The notes: generated by a model not told the origin, from the sequence alone. A stretch of DNA of 64,000 bases from Lineus longissimus (GCF_910592395.1 NC_088317.1:9178001-9242000); one strand, 5' to 3'. Shown: positions 33,235-44,621, counted from the stretch's first letter. A program made the numbers and translations.

Positions 33235-34830
33235 CTGAAAAAAATCGTCGGTTTACCCGATCGATGATGACGTTTATAAGGAGTTGTATCGTTTTCTGTC
33301 GGGAGACGTACGATGGCGCGAACTTTCAACGCCTGCGGAAATGAAAGCAGACCAGAAGAAGATTTCTGGCAGGTACCGAATCATGAGAAAAACCAATCCG
33401 CTAAATGGGAACGACGAGGAAAGAATTGTGGAAGTCGGTGGACATAGGATATTTCCGAGGATATCAGAAATTGAGCCTATAGTCAGGTATTTCTTTGGCA
33501 AATATAAAGGACTCGCTGCCAAGAAACTATCCGCCGTTATATCCAGGCAATACTGTGCGATGGGAGAAAAGCTTGTGCGTCGATATCTTGCAAAAATGAA
33601 AGAGAGTCAGAGCCGAAAACCTTTCTTTTCCAACAAAGCTTCGGCCTGTTCTGGCAAAATCAGTGATGGCCCGGATCCAAATGGACCTTGTGAACTTCTC
33701 AAACATGCCCGTAGAAATAGAGGACATGAAGTACTGTTACGTTATTTCAGTGCTCGACATCTTCTCAAGATATCTTTGGCTGAGGCCACTTTGCGACAAA
33801 GGGTCGCCTAGGGTGGCTGAAAAGATTGAACACGGCTGACCCAAAATAATCCATTGCGATAACGGCGGAGAACTCAAGAAGATGGTTAGCAGACCAGCAG
33901 AGAGGTTAAACGTAAAAATCATCAAGGGTCGGCCGTATCATCCCCAGACCCAAGGAAAGGTTAGTTTCAATGCGCTTAAATGTTTAAAAAATGCAAGTTC
34001 AGTAGGACAGATTAGAATTTGTTTCAATGAATCTGAGCAAGGACCCCCCCCCCCGGGAAAATGAATTTAACTCCGGGTCTTGGAGACATATGTAGTTCCA
34101 CTGGTAGGTCCGACTGTCAGTGAATAAATTTATATCCAAATCGTCACTTTACATTTATCGCCTGTTGTTACTGCAACCCATGAACTCCTCCATGAAATTA
34201 TAGGTCCCGCAGATATGAAATTCGTGCTTGTGAATAAATCTTAACGGACAATAATAATCCTGTTCTTTGTTTTCAGGTTGAAAGGGTACAAAGAACGTGA
34301 AAAGAGAAACTCGCGTTTGACATTTCACAATTTGTGCAAACGGGCAAGGCTCATTATTGGGTTGAAGGATTGCCGTCCTACGCAAGACTGTATAACAACT
34401 CTCCGCACGAAGCTTTTAAGAGTAAGTACACACCTAAAGGTTTTTATGATCCGAGGAGACTACAGTACTTGGAGATCTCCAGGAGATCGCCATCAAATTT
34501 TGCCCCCTCCTGATACCCCCCTCTGAATTAATACCCCTAGGAATTCCTAGTAGGACATGAAAGTTTTCGTCTGTGATCAGAGGGACAGAAAATATTTTGG
34601 GGAAGACAGAAGTCAGGTACATGTTCCACAAAGCAATGGAAAATTGCCCGACGACTTTTCATGTGTACCTTTTTTCAGATAAATATTGTCCTTTTGAGTC
34701 GTTCTTCGCCCGAGTGCCTTGGTTGCCTGGCAGTAAAGAAAAGAATAAGAAAGACGATGGAACAACAACCGAGGACGAAGACGAACATGAGGAGGAGGAC
34801 GAAAAATAAATGGGGTGATTATCCTTTATA
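33235..34830 (+). pseudogene. Ginger/Gypsy-type integrase of element E
   Basis: The zinc-finger-like N-terminal region is at 33255-33620 (KGLAAKKLSAVISRQYC, LVRRYLAKMKESQSR). After a frameshift near 33655 the catalytic core follows: first Asp in IQMDLVNFSN, then YVISVLDIFSRYLW, and second Asp in IIHCDNGGELKK and KGRPYHPQTQGK. A clear intron (GTTAGT at 33960 to TTTTCAG at 34275) separates this from the exon holding the catalytic Glu (KVERV) and YARLYNNSPHEAFK, followed by a GTAAGT donor at 34431. A further exon near 34580-34615 contributes an FWGR motif. Internal stops occur near 33838 and 34299. The DDE triad is present but the gene is broken. Confidence 0.8.
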
Positions 34831-35187
34831 GATAATTCCTAGATGCGGGATGCAGTCATCCTTCGTCCAGCGGGTTTATTTTTGCTTGCTCCTTTTTCAT
34901 GTGACAAATCAGTAAAGAGATTCTGGCTTAAATTTCTGTGTTGAGCTTCCAAGATAGTTGAACACCTGAGCGAGAAATCACGACTTAATGCTCCGAAAAA
35001 AACGAAGGTGGTAGGTTCGAATATTCCTCGTCCTCATGTGATATTTTCTTCGATGGGCCCTATGTGTGCTGAAGATGAGCCAAATTGGAAGGGGGGGGGG
35101 TGTTGTTTTGGCATGGAATGACCCACATGGAAAGTAAAATCTCTCCCGTTGTTTGCCTCATACTCTCAATGTTTCTACGTCTTTTTC

Positions 35188-36699
35188 AGGTGGATACAAA
35201 AGAGAACAGTGCAACCCTGGATGATGTTCAAGCTTTCAAAGCAGCTGCCGATGAAATTAGAGAAGAGGTCAGAAAGACTTCGAAGAAATACGCACAGAAG
35301 ATGCTTAACAAAAAGCTAGGCAAATCACCTCCAAGTGTATACGCAGTTGGGGATAAAGTGTTGGTGCGGATTCAAGGTACAGAACAGCGGAAAAGTGGAA
35401 AGAAGGTGAAGGCACCAAAGGCAGTCGAGGGGGTCGTTACAAAGGCTCGGAAACAAAAGTACTGTTACAGGGTAAAATACATCTTAGATGATGCCGAAAA
35501 TGAAGGATGGTTTTCGGTGAGCGATATCACGTCTATGACGCGTAAAGAAGAAGCGAAACGCCGACCGAGAACTGCAAAGACAACCGAGGAATATCTATTC
35601 GAGGAGTATTTAACGAATACAGCGTCTTTCTCATCTGTGGAGGCAATGTTGGAATTCATTGAACTCAACCAAGCAATTGAATGCTCGAGATTGGAACACC
35701 AGTCAAGAAATAGCATGCAAGAGCGATTCTTCGCAACCATCACCAACCATGGTCTCCAGGTTAGACGAAAAATTGAAGGCGATGGGAACCGCATGTTCGC
35801 AACTCTCGTCGACCAGTTGGAACGCGTCGGCATAAACGATTTTAACCCGAGAACGCTAAGACTAAACATCGTAGAGTTTTTACGACGCAACCCAAGGATG
35901 TCAGATGGCACCGAATTATTCTCGTTTGTGAGTGGTGACAACAGTTGGGAGGAGTACCTGAGTCGAATGAGCTGCCAAGGTACATGGGGAGACCACTTAG
36001 TTCTGCGCGCTGCTTCAGAGATGTTGAAAATGCAAATTGTGGTAATTTCGAGCGTATCTGATCGTCCTGTTACCATCCACCCTTCTGCTGAAACCACTCA
36101 GTGCCCAAGACTCCTACTAGGACACCCCTTTGAACTGCACGAGCCTTGAAGAAGCCCAGCATCAGGCAGACAGTCCCAGTATCGGTGCTGCACACTTGGA
36201 CCCAAATGATGCATTTACAAACGAAAGTGTTCTTGAGAGTACCGAGAATACCTCAGATGATGTGCGTGGTTCCGTAGACTTGCAGTCCCAAACAGTGTCG
36301 ATGGGAAAACCCCATGAAGGACCCGATGACCCATCAGATACTTTACCTCTGGATGCTGAATGGCCTTTGGATGATGATGAAATAAGACAGGCTGTAAGAG
36401 CGGAAAGGGGTGAACATTTAACGGAATGGGATGCTGTCCCAGAAAATCACTGGCTCTTTGGCATAACGAATGCGAGCGTGCTGTGGGCCAGAGATGCACA
36501 GACGAGAGGAATCACACTGGAAAAGGTGAATGGGCATTACGTTTTGAATGAAGAACTGATGGACGATTTTGACGCATTCCAGGGGAAAATGACAGCAGAG
36601 GATTCTCGAAAACGCTTCAAAGACAAGCTTCTTAAAATTTGGCTTGCCAAATTTCGACCTTCAACAGCTTTTCCGGAAGACGGTGATTTTTTTTCCTAA
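35188..36699 (+). pseudogene. GPY/F module and OTU-like protease domain of element E
   Basis: The exon begins after CTTTTTCAG. Residues VYAVGDKVLVRIQGTEQR and YRVKYILDDAENEGWF form a GPY/F-like chromatin or DNA-binding module. Next is an OTU fold (KIEGDGNRMFATLVDQLERV, SRMSCQGTWGDHLVLRAA, MQIVVISSVSDRP). The catalytic motif should read DGNC; here the Cys is Arg. The frame breaks beside the expected catalytic His (FELHEP then stop at 36149) and continues in the next frame from 36130 (TSLEEAQHQAD) to an acidic C-terminus ending at 36699. The missing Cys suggests loss of deubiquitinase activity, whether ancestral or by decay. Confidence 0.78.
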
Positions 36700-37864
36700 T
36701 GAACTCAACATCAGCTAGAGAATTTGATGAGTGGAAGTGCTCCTATCTGATATAGTTAATAACAACCGTAACATGTGTAGCTTCACTTTACTTTACCGTG
36801 AACAAAGGTCTAGTTTTGTTTAGTAAATAGTCAACTAAACATATACTTGAATATGACATGAACCATGATTATACACTTTATGATAATTTGGATGAGAACC
36901 TTTAATTTCGTTCAAAGGCTATCTTCCAGATATTTTTCTGAGAAAAATATATCGTAGTCAGTAATTGTACTATCTGTATCTATTAGAAAATACATAGTAA
37001 GTGATCTTGATCTTAATGTTTTTATACTTGGTTTTCTTGCTTTTTAATGTATTTGTACAGATTCATTTTACGTCAGTCAAAGCACCAAAAGAGGCGAATT
37101 TTGCATTTCTAGACACTTTAGGCAATAGCTTTGTTCGAAAAAGACTAATAAGGGTCTAATTTGTTAGCCAACTCCTTGAGACACAAAAGGATGTCGTGTC
37201 TTTTTCACAAGCTAGCTTGCCAAATTAAAGTGCAATTAGACCTTAATTACTTATTTCTGTCCAAAGTTAGGCCTCTTTTTGTCTAAAAGGTTTAGAAATG
37301 CAAAACCTGCCTCATTTGGTAATATTAGTGGTGATGGGTGTCCCCACGACTCGATCATCTGACTAGTCACGGGTAGCTGGACCTAAGATCTTTGGATCTC
37401 AATGCCAATTGTCAACTGAGATATCCTTCATCTACGATTGTTTTATCCTTACTAATATCTGTCACAATAACCTATGTCTAAAGATGATGAGCAAATGTCA
37501 ATAGACATGAATAAGCAGGGACAAGTCCTGATGCAGGGCGGTCAAACAATCTTTGGAGGACACCATGTACTTTTTCTACACTGAAAAAATCAACATGAAA
37601 AATCAACATGAAAATCACACAGCCGACGTAGAGGCATGTCAAATGCCTGTGTCGTCATTTTACAACCCGCATTCATTAAACACCAAAATACCAATGGCTA
37701 CAATCAAACTGTTGCTCTTTTTGTGCCCAATATCTTCAGGATGTTCAGGAAGTCAGCTGAATGGACCATGGGAGATCTTTGCGTCCTTGCGGATAAGAAG
37801 ACGAACGATCATCCTGCTTTACTTAGGCGTTTTTAAATCATTCAGACTGATTGCAAACTCTCGT
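36700..37864. other. Element E 3' non-coding region
   Basis: AT-rich sequence between the OTU pseudogene and the right TIR. A short inverted pair (AGACACTTTAGGCAATAGC... versus ...TTTCTGTCCAAAGTTAGGCC, 37110-37310) forms an imperfect palindrome around 37190. Open frames at 37553-37924 are not convincing. Confidence 0.45.
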
Positions 37865-38006
37865 ATAGTTGGCATATTAGAGTTGGAACAAACCGTTCAC
37901 CCGGTAGAGACATCTTGCGGCTGAATACTTATCTATCTCCATTGGAGTTGGCATATTTAAGTTGGAATCATGTCCATCAGAGTTGGCACTATTATAGAGT
38001 TGGAGC

Positions 38007-38011
38007 GTTAC
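38007..38011. other. Target-site duplication GTTAC, right side of element E
   Basis: Matches 32573-32577. Confidence 0.8.
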
Positions 38012-38249
38012 AAATGCCACCATTCCAAGGTACTTGTTTATCAAGTCCTGTTGGATTCGAGGGAGATATTTCCTCGTATCTTTTGAGAAGTTAGAGGCGC
38101 TTCGACTGGCCCCCCACCAGGCTATATTCGTGTCTTCTGAGGACGAGAGCGTCGCGGGAACACCGCTGCGGTATGAACTTGATCACTAATGCGAAAAAGG
38201 TTACGAGGCTGCCCCGTCGTCGTTGTTGGCGTCGTCGCCGTCTCACATG

Positions 38250-41110
38250 AGGAATATTTTTGATTCATTTTCAAATTTTGATATTAAACTTCTATCGCCC
38301 ATTGAAGAAGACACTGAAGGCGAAGTTGTCGCAACCTCGCTCACCGACGGCACTATCCGGGACACCGGAGAGCTTGTTTGGCCCATTCAAACGGTAAGTT
38401 GTCTTACTTAATTAAAACAATTAATAGATGTGATTTTTATACGCCTGGTTCAATATATCAAAATCAAAAAAGAGCACCGTAGGTATGATAGCGGCACGCA
38501 AGCCGCGAGCGAGCGTTTGTTTTTAGCGGCAGTTAAATAATATCTAGGCGTGTTTTGGACCTTTACAATGTGCCCGAGAGGTTGGTTCCGACGATCTACC
38601 ATACAGTGAGTACTTTATTATATCTCTATTTGCAGTCTGTTGCACTAGTGTGCTCCGAAGACGACGCCGAGTCGGTCAACGATGGTGCGAGGGTTGAAGA
38701 AGCCACCAATCCGCGCCAAGCAGTGTCGACAAACGAACAATTAGTGTCAAACGACGATCAGCAGCCCCGTATCACTGGCGACGGCGAATCACATCCTCAA
38801 GTGAGTATATAGCCATGTCTATTCCGTTTTAACGCTGATACATACATACAATACTACTCTATACCTAAGCCGTGAGCGAGCGTTTGTTTTTTAGCTGGAG
38901 GTAATTAATGTCTAGGCGATGATGTGCCAGTAATTTTATCTCTATTTGCAGTCTGTTGCACAAGTGTGCTCCGAAGACGACTCGGTCATCAATCAAGGCG
39001 CGAGGACCGAAGAAGCAGCCCCCGCCCTGATACCGGCCCCTACAAGCGGTACTCAGCGAGAATCGATCCAAAAACGTAAAAGGGATGGCGGAGACGATGA
39101 TGATGAGGCAGATGAAGATGATTTAAACGTCGAACAGCGGCCCGCGGAGGGCCCCGCGACCATGAATGCTAAAGAAACCCCAGCCCTCGCTACAATTAGT
39201 GCGCCGGATGCTCAGCCACAGAAAAAAAAGAAGAAAAAGCGAAGAAGGGACGATGATCATCAGTCCGTCCTATGTACAGTCGAGGGATCACATCTTCAAG
39301 TGAGTATACGGGCCTATTCCATTATTTTGGCAGGAACCTGTAGTATCGCTGCTTTTTTTGGTTCTTTCTTGCGCGCAGGGATGAAAATATCTTAACAACT
39401 ATAATCTTTTATTTCATTTTACAGACAGTGCCGCGAGTGATGTGTCTTGAGGAAGGACCGATCATTGCTTTAAAGGAAGTATTCATCACCCCCGCCCCAG
39501 CCGGTACAAATGATGTTCATCATCAGAAAAAGAAAAATACCAAAAGGGCTAGGAGAGTAGAGCACCATCATATTGTTGAAGAAGATGGCGAAGGGCGATT
39601 CACAAACTCGGAGGCGAAACATCTCCCTCAGGCTAAGGCCCAACACGCAGATTCGCAGCAAGCGGAGAAGGTACGACCGTCCGCTCCATCACCGTCGCCA
39701 GTCGTCCGCAGTATCGTCGACGGCGGTGAATCTCATCTTCAAGTGAGTATAGGCCAAATTCCATTTTTACGCTGCTAAACTCAAATAATATTCGTTCTTG
39801 ATTTCAAAACCGGGTATTTCTTATGCCCCCGTAGATCCGTTTGAACTTAAATAAAATCGGCAAACAGAAGATACACCTTTTACATATAGATTTCTGTTTT
39901 GTTAATACAATATCATTTTCTTATATTCTATCATGTTTTTTGTTGTTGCTTGATTCTGCAGGTCTGTACCCCGTCGACGAAAAATAAGAAAACTAAACCC
40001 GAAAGAAATGAGCATCGGGCTTCAACGAAAAACCGAGTGCGTGATAAAGAATCCTCTCAATCAAAGAAGAAGAAGTATCAAGAGGGTCAGCAGCCCTCGC
40101 GCAGAAAATGTTCCTCGCCCGTTATACAAGTGCAGGGATTTGAATCCGCTTCTGATCGGGCGGGTGTAAGTGGGATGGCCACACCACAGGAAGTCGTCTC
40201 AAATACGTCGTTTGATACGGATCCACCCAGCACTAGCGATGATGATAGCAGCGAGCAGGGCGAGCGAGCAGACTTCAACAGTTTCTTATGCCAAGAGGCG
40301 GACGCTGCAGAGGAGGGGACCTTATTTCATCGTCTCCGGGCTCGTACTAACCTAGCACTATCCAAGGCTGAGCTCAACGTGACTCGGTTTCTTTCCAATC
40401 ACTACTCATTTTTATATTCTAATCTAACAAGTGAAACGGGACGGGCTAATTTTAGGGAATATTTTCACGCAGGCTTTGAACATTTTATTGACCTAATTTT
40501 AGAAAAAGAAGTTCAACACAAGGTTTTCGTACGCTCTTCAGAGTACGCGAAACGCGTCAATAAGGCCCAGTGCCTAGAAAGCGAGTACGCCCGAAAACAA
40601 GAGGCTATCGCTCTTGGCGAAAAGGCAACACAATTCATGGATGAGGCCCTAATAAAAGTTAAAGAATTTCGCACAATTGTGCACTCGGCAGTAGAAGACT
40701 ATACCAAAGACATAAACTATACAATGTTAGATAGGGCCGCGTTTGATGCGGAGGTTCAGTCCGCAAAAGATCTGACCAAAAAGATTTTTGCTCCCGTACT
40801 CAAAACTCAACGAGTTTACGAGAATGAAGGGGAAAAAGGGCAATGTTTTGGGTGCGCCGAGAGAGAACTTAAATTTAAAAGTAATGATAAGATCCTCGGG
40901 AAATGCCTGTTTGTTTCTCGGTTGCCACGAGAACTAAGGCAGCTTGAAATATTCCCTAAAACCGAGAAAGAACGTGAGAATGAGGTTCGTCTTCAGCGAG
41001 AGAAAACCGATTTAAACGGTTCGGAGCAGGGCGTCCGAAAACCAACCTTGCCCGGTAAAATCACGACTGGAGGTAAGCGGTCGATGATCGGCAGCAAGAA
41101 CATCAAATGA
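38250..41110 (+). CDS. Spliced five-exon gene of unknown function in the Polinton region
   Basis: Five exons joined by canonical phase-0 introns: 38250-38393, 38636-38800, 38952-39299, 39425-39742 and 39962-41110, giving 707 residues. Exons 2 and 3 open with almost the same sequence (SVALVCSEDD / SVAQVCSEDD), and exons 2, 3 and 4 each end in an ESHPQ/GSHLQ/ESHLQ motif before GTGAGTATA, so they arose by exon duplication. The N-terminal 300 residues alternate acidic and Lys/Arg-rich stretches with nuclear-localisation-like runs (QKKKKKKRRR). The last exon has a helix-rich conserved-looking region (FLSNHYSFLYSNLTSETGR, HAGFEHFIDLILEKEVQHK) and a CFGCAEREL motif. Family not recognised. No stops. 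Introns inside a Polinton-type element are unusual. Confidence 0.65.
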
Positions 41111-41134
41111 CTATCATCAAAAACGGGCTCATGG

Positions 41135-41365
41135 TTGGAAACCGAATTGGCTTCGGGTTTACTCCGGAAATATCCCTTTCATCCGAGCAGGGTGGCTTCG
41201 CCCGTTACCCGAAAAATTGGCCCCAAGATTTTTAGGAAATACGCCTCGTTAGATCAGATACAAACTGTAAGAAGATCTGTTTTCCAATTCGATCGAGTGC
41301 TGCATTCTGCGGCCAAAACATTAAACTTTAAGATTCCACAGTTTGTGGAGGAAAACTTTAAATGA
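41135..41365 (+). CDS. Small unrecognised ORF after the five-exon gene
   Basis: An open frame of 76 codons (no ATG at its 5' end) that overlaps none of the other genes and ends KIPQFVEENFK. Basic and hydrophobic residues alternate (VTRKIGPKIFRKYASLD). It could be a frameshifted extension of the upstream gene or a separate exon; the basis is weak. Confidence 0.3.
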   Translation: METELASGLLRKYPFHPSRVASPVTRKIGPKIFRKYASLDQIQTVRRSVFQFDRVLHSAAKTLNFKIPQFVEENFK

Positions 41366-42050
41366 GGCGCTCACGTATATTAGGCCTACATGAAACTTCA
41401 CTAAATGTTAGATTTTTTTCAGCGGACCTCCCATTTGCTAATGGGAATTTACTTGGTACGTTCAATAAATGAATAAGAACGAAATACTCCTCCCATTTAT
41501 TTGATAGTTGTGGTTAATTTTTTTTTTTTTGCATGAGAACCGGGTTGTTATAGTTTTTGCTCTACAAGAGATGACCCACGTTGGATGTTGTTTAGTACGG
41601 AACTATAGTAGTAAATAGTTATATGAGGATGCGTCTTGCTGCCAGGAAGCAAAAGTCTGATTGTAGGAATCCTGTTAAATTAAGTAAATTAACAGAGGTT
41701 TACGCTCTGCATCAAGAGTCACCCAGCTTATTCCCTCCAAAGACGCGAATCCGGTACGGCGAGAAACGCTTTGGTCACGCGGCGGCGGCGGTGGCGCTGT
41801 ATTGTGGAATAGCCTGCCTGCAGTTATACGTCTCTCTTTAAAAAGGCGGGTTAAGCGTCAGCTTTTCCGAGAGCATTTTCAAATTGATAACTTCTTCTCA
41901 GTGGTAAAACGCCTTTGAATCATTCTTCTGAAAAGGGCGCTTTAAAAATAAGGTATATACATTATGTACGCGGTACACCCATACAGTCATACTGTTAGCT
42001 CTAGCTGTTTATCGTCTGCTCGAAGCTAAACCTGTCTCTCTTATTTTTGC
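41366..42050. other. Intergenic region with possible leader exon
   Basis: Contains a doubtful 72-codon frame from ATG 41623. A possible donor AAG|GTATAT near 41951 is followed by an acceptor TTATTTTTGCAG at about 42052, just before the ankyrin ORF. This suggests a spliced leader for that gene. Confidence 0.35.
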
Positions 42051-42056
42051 AGCAAG

Positions 42057-42868
42057 ATGCTCTACTGCGCACTCCTTGACGACCAATCGTCGGTTAGTGA
42101 GTTGGAGGCGCGCAGGGCGGAAGACTCCGCTAACGACTGGTGCGGAGAAGAGCTAACGAAAACGGATGCCTTGCGGAGTGCCATTTCTTTCCGGCACAGG
42201 GAATACGTGGAGTATCTTCTCGACGAGGAGTCTATCCACAATTCCCTGGCCCCGCGAGGATCCTGCTCTGCCATTCTATTTCAACTCGTTTCGGGGGGGT
42301 GGACGAGTTGGTAGCTTTATTTTGTCGTAGAGTGCGGGAGGCGCAAATCGACGTCAACTTCAATGCTACGGCCGTTTATCCCATATTTTCTGCGTATTCG
42401 AGAAAAAGTATTCTCCTGCAGACGATTCTCTTTGGGGGTCCCGAGACTTTCAAAATCCTACTGGACTACGGGGCGGACCCCAAATCGTCTGTCGTAATCG
42501 GGGTGTTGGAATTTATCCTCCTCCCCGACACGGATTTTAAGGAATATTTTCTCTCGGAAACCAGCCGCAGGATCGACTCTGTCGTGTTCAATTTTATTCA
42601 CAGACGGCATATGCAACCGATGAAAATACGAGAAAGCATGATTTTTCGGCTCTTGAAATTTGACGATTTTATGCTTTCGATAGATAAAGAATCTGCTTTA
42701 TCTATCCAAAATTTACTTAAAATTTGTTTTGAGAGGCTACCCAGTGAGCTTTTCGCAGCGCTGTTTAGCTTGAAGCGCCTGGTGAAGAATCGTAGCGAGT
42801 CGCCCTCAAGTCTTCTCGATTCTCCATCAGGAATCGACTGCAGCAGTTGCATCCTGCTGATCAGCTGA
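42057..42868 (+). pseudogene. Ankyrin-repeat protein, frameshifted at a G7 run
   Basis: The first frame (42057-42314) contains an ankyrin-type unit (ALRSAISFRHREYVEYLLDE). A run of seven G at about 42291-42297 shifts the reading; the continuing frame to 42868 starts VDELVALFCRRV and holds a second ankyrin unit (ETFKILLDYGADP). The C-terminal segment (LPSELFAALFSLKRLVKNR) resembles a SOCS- or PRANC-like box, which in viral ankyrin proteins recruits ubiquitin ligases; that is an inference from pattern only. Combined length is about 270 residues. It starts directly after a TTTTTGCAG acceptor. The homopolymer position means a sequencing error is possible. Confidence 0.6.
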
Positions 42869-43344
42869 TACCCACCAGCGCTGCGGAACAGCTGGGGTTG
42901 CCTCTCTATCTCAGAGATTTTTTATTACATAAGTTGATTCCGGCCCGGCCCTTTGAAGTAGTTAGTTTGAAATTATTGTATAAGCGTTGATAGAACCTTT
43001 TTCGTAGTAGATCGAATAGAAAATAATAATATTGTCTAGAATAATTTTAAAAGCCCCGTAATCTATTCGATTCTTCGGTTTGCTCACAGCCGGGGTGGTG
43101 GTGTCGAATCCCGGGGTGGTGTAGAATCGTATTATGAACATTTTTATCTTCATCAGAACTGAACAACAGTTGTATTTAATATATAATAATTTGATAGTGC
43201 CCAGTCAGGGACACATCATTTTCGCTGGGCGAACTATAGCAACGTAGCAGCGTCAAGGGCGCAACAACAAAAAAAGCCCTTTGTGAATACAGCGACTTGC
43301 CGTCTTTTGAGAGTCGCATCTCGGAAAATTAAGCAAGAAATATT
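42869..43344. other. Intergenic region before the penton gene
   Basis: Contains a short direct duplication (CCGGGGTGGTG at about 43091 and 43111) and AT-rich DNA around 42960-43060. No coding potential recognised; a promoter for the capsid gene may lie here. Confidence 0.35.
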
Positions 43345-44426
43345 ATGGCCGCCAGAAACGACCCACATAATGTCACTAATGTAGGCTTTGTGGTCTTGCC
43401 ATCAAATACACCGGTAGCGGCTGGATTCCCTCAGAATAAAGCCAACAAGTTTGTTGTTCGGCTGCCGAAGCCCATAGATGTCAGCTTAATCCCGACGAAG
43501 TCGAAGTTGCATTGGTGGAAATTACATTCCCGCACAGCTGGACAGTGCCATTTCCCGCTCAACGTTGCGAATACAAGGTTGCCGTAGCGGACATAAGACA
43601 ACCGCTTATACCGGCGACGACATTGACAGCCTGCCTCCCGGCCGGGCTACCCGTGCAGGATTACGGAACCGTAGGAGATTTAATTCAAGGCTTAAACGAG
43701 AGGCAACCCCGCCTTGAGAACATACCGAATAGAATATGGGCCGGAAAATTCCGCCTGACAGCAACCGGGTTCGTGCAGCTAATTCTATTGGAGGGCGAGG
43801 CCGTAGAAATATCTACACATTTAGCCGAAGCGTTGGGTTTTTCTCGAACCAAATTTTTTTTTAGCGAAGGAACGGTGGCCACGACATAGGGACCCTTTGC
43901 CGAAGACAAATTGGTGGTTGGGGGCAAACGCAACGACCGTCGCGTTCTAAACGAAGCAAAGGAACTACCGCTAGGCGGACAAAGGACGCACCCTCGACCG
44001 AAGGACAAGGGCAAATACAAGAGGCGGCTGCGAGTCCTTCGACCGACGAGGCTCCGGTGAGCCCGGCCCGCTTGGTCACCGATAATCTGCCGCTCAACCA
44101 GGCGAAGCGATACTTGATCAAGGGAGACCGCAAGCCAAACTTGGAATTCAATGCGTACAACCTGTTCATCTACTCATCCATCGTCAAATCAACACCCGTG
44201 GGTGATGTATACACCCCACTTTTGCGGAGCGTGCCCGTGGATCTGCGGAATCGAGAAAAAGCAACTGAGCCACGCTTTCGTGCGGCCGTGATACCTTCCA
44301 CTGAATGGGTCGTTTTTCAATGAAATCGATTTGGAAATACGCCACGAGACAGGTGAACCGGTCAAATTTCAGTGGGGGAAGGTACTTTGCACGCTCCACT
44401 TCAGACACAGGCGAGCCGACAACTAA
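43345..44426 (+). pseudogene. Polinton minor capsid (penton-like) protein, several frameshifts
   Basis: Starts with NVGFVVLPSNTPVAAGFPQN and KFVVRLPKPIDV, the typical opening of Polinton penton proteins, then shifts frame near 43490 into VEITFPHSWTVPF. A second shift near 43890 leads into a Thr/Lys/Gln-rich linker and then ARLVTDNLPLN and KSTPVGDVYTPLLRSVPV (44057-44323). A third shift at a T5 run near 44310 restores FNEIDLEIRHETGEPVKF and LCTLHFRHRRADN up to about 44426. The order and content match the single-jelly-roll minor capsid protein. No mature protein can be made as the sequence stands. Confidence 0.78.
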
Positions 44427-44621
44427 TTTTGAGGAGAAAACATTAGGTTGAATTCTGTTAATAGTAGGCGGAATTACTAGTAGTTAGTATGTTGTACTAG
44501 CAGTGTAATGAGGGCGCTGTCAACGTTAAAACGGCAGTTTTTCAACTCGAAATTATCATCCTCAAAACAGTCTTGTGAATAGCATGCGCGCGAGAAAGGG
44601 ACACGGGAGGCGGGAGGTATC
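44427..44621. other. Spacer between penton and polymerase genes
   Basis: 195 bp without ORF. A promoter for the polymerase may lie here but no motif is decisive. Confidence 0.3.

Larger units (their letters stand above)
32578..38006. mobile_element. Element E: Ginger-like DNA transposon with integrase and OTU domain
   Basis: TIRs of about 143 bp and about 96% identity (32578-32720 and 37865-38006), starting GCTCCAACTCTATAATAGTG, flanked by the 5-bp duplication GTTAC. Inside is a spliced Gypsy-type integrase followed by a GPY/F-like module and an OTU-protease-like domain, the architecture described for Ginger1 transposons. Published Ginger1 elements use CCGG/CCGT targets and TGT-like ends, which this one lacks, so it may be a separate lineage. 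No reverse transcriptase was seen. Confidence 0.85.
31928..38189 (+). pseudogene. Unrecognised gene split by element E
   Basis: The open frame runs from about 31928 (after TTTTTCCAG) to the insertion at 32577 and then resumes in the same frame at 38012 for about 59 codons to a TAA at 38187-38189. Keeping one copy of GTTAC preserves the frame exactly. The first part has FLDVIEAISGQVLDDHF, GDCSERHYFSGGDRC and NDFWLEYCPSEWPELENV; no family recognised. Before the insertion it would encode at least 270 residues. Codon use and clean frame preservation suggest a real gene of the Polinton region, disrupted fairly recently. Confidence 0.55.

Noticed and set aside
35000-35030. tRNA-like GGTTCGA motif
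   Set aside because: No acceptor, D- or anticodon-arm pairing could be found around it.
35465-36097. 210-codon minus-strand ORF
   Set aside because: Antisense to the GPY/F-OTU frame, which carries recognisable motifs.
33235-36699. Integrase region as a Gypsy retrotransposon
   Set aside because: No reverse transcriptase, RNase H or LTR; long TIRs and an OTU domain point to a Ginger-like DNA transposon.
31310-41110. Bacterial-style operon of virus genes
   Set aside because: Clear GT...AG introns and lack of Shine-Dalgarno sequences show eukaryotic expression.
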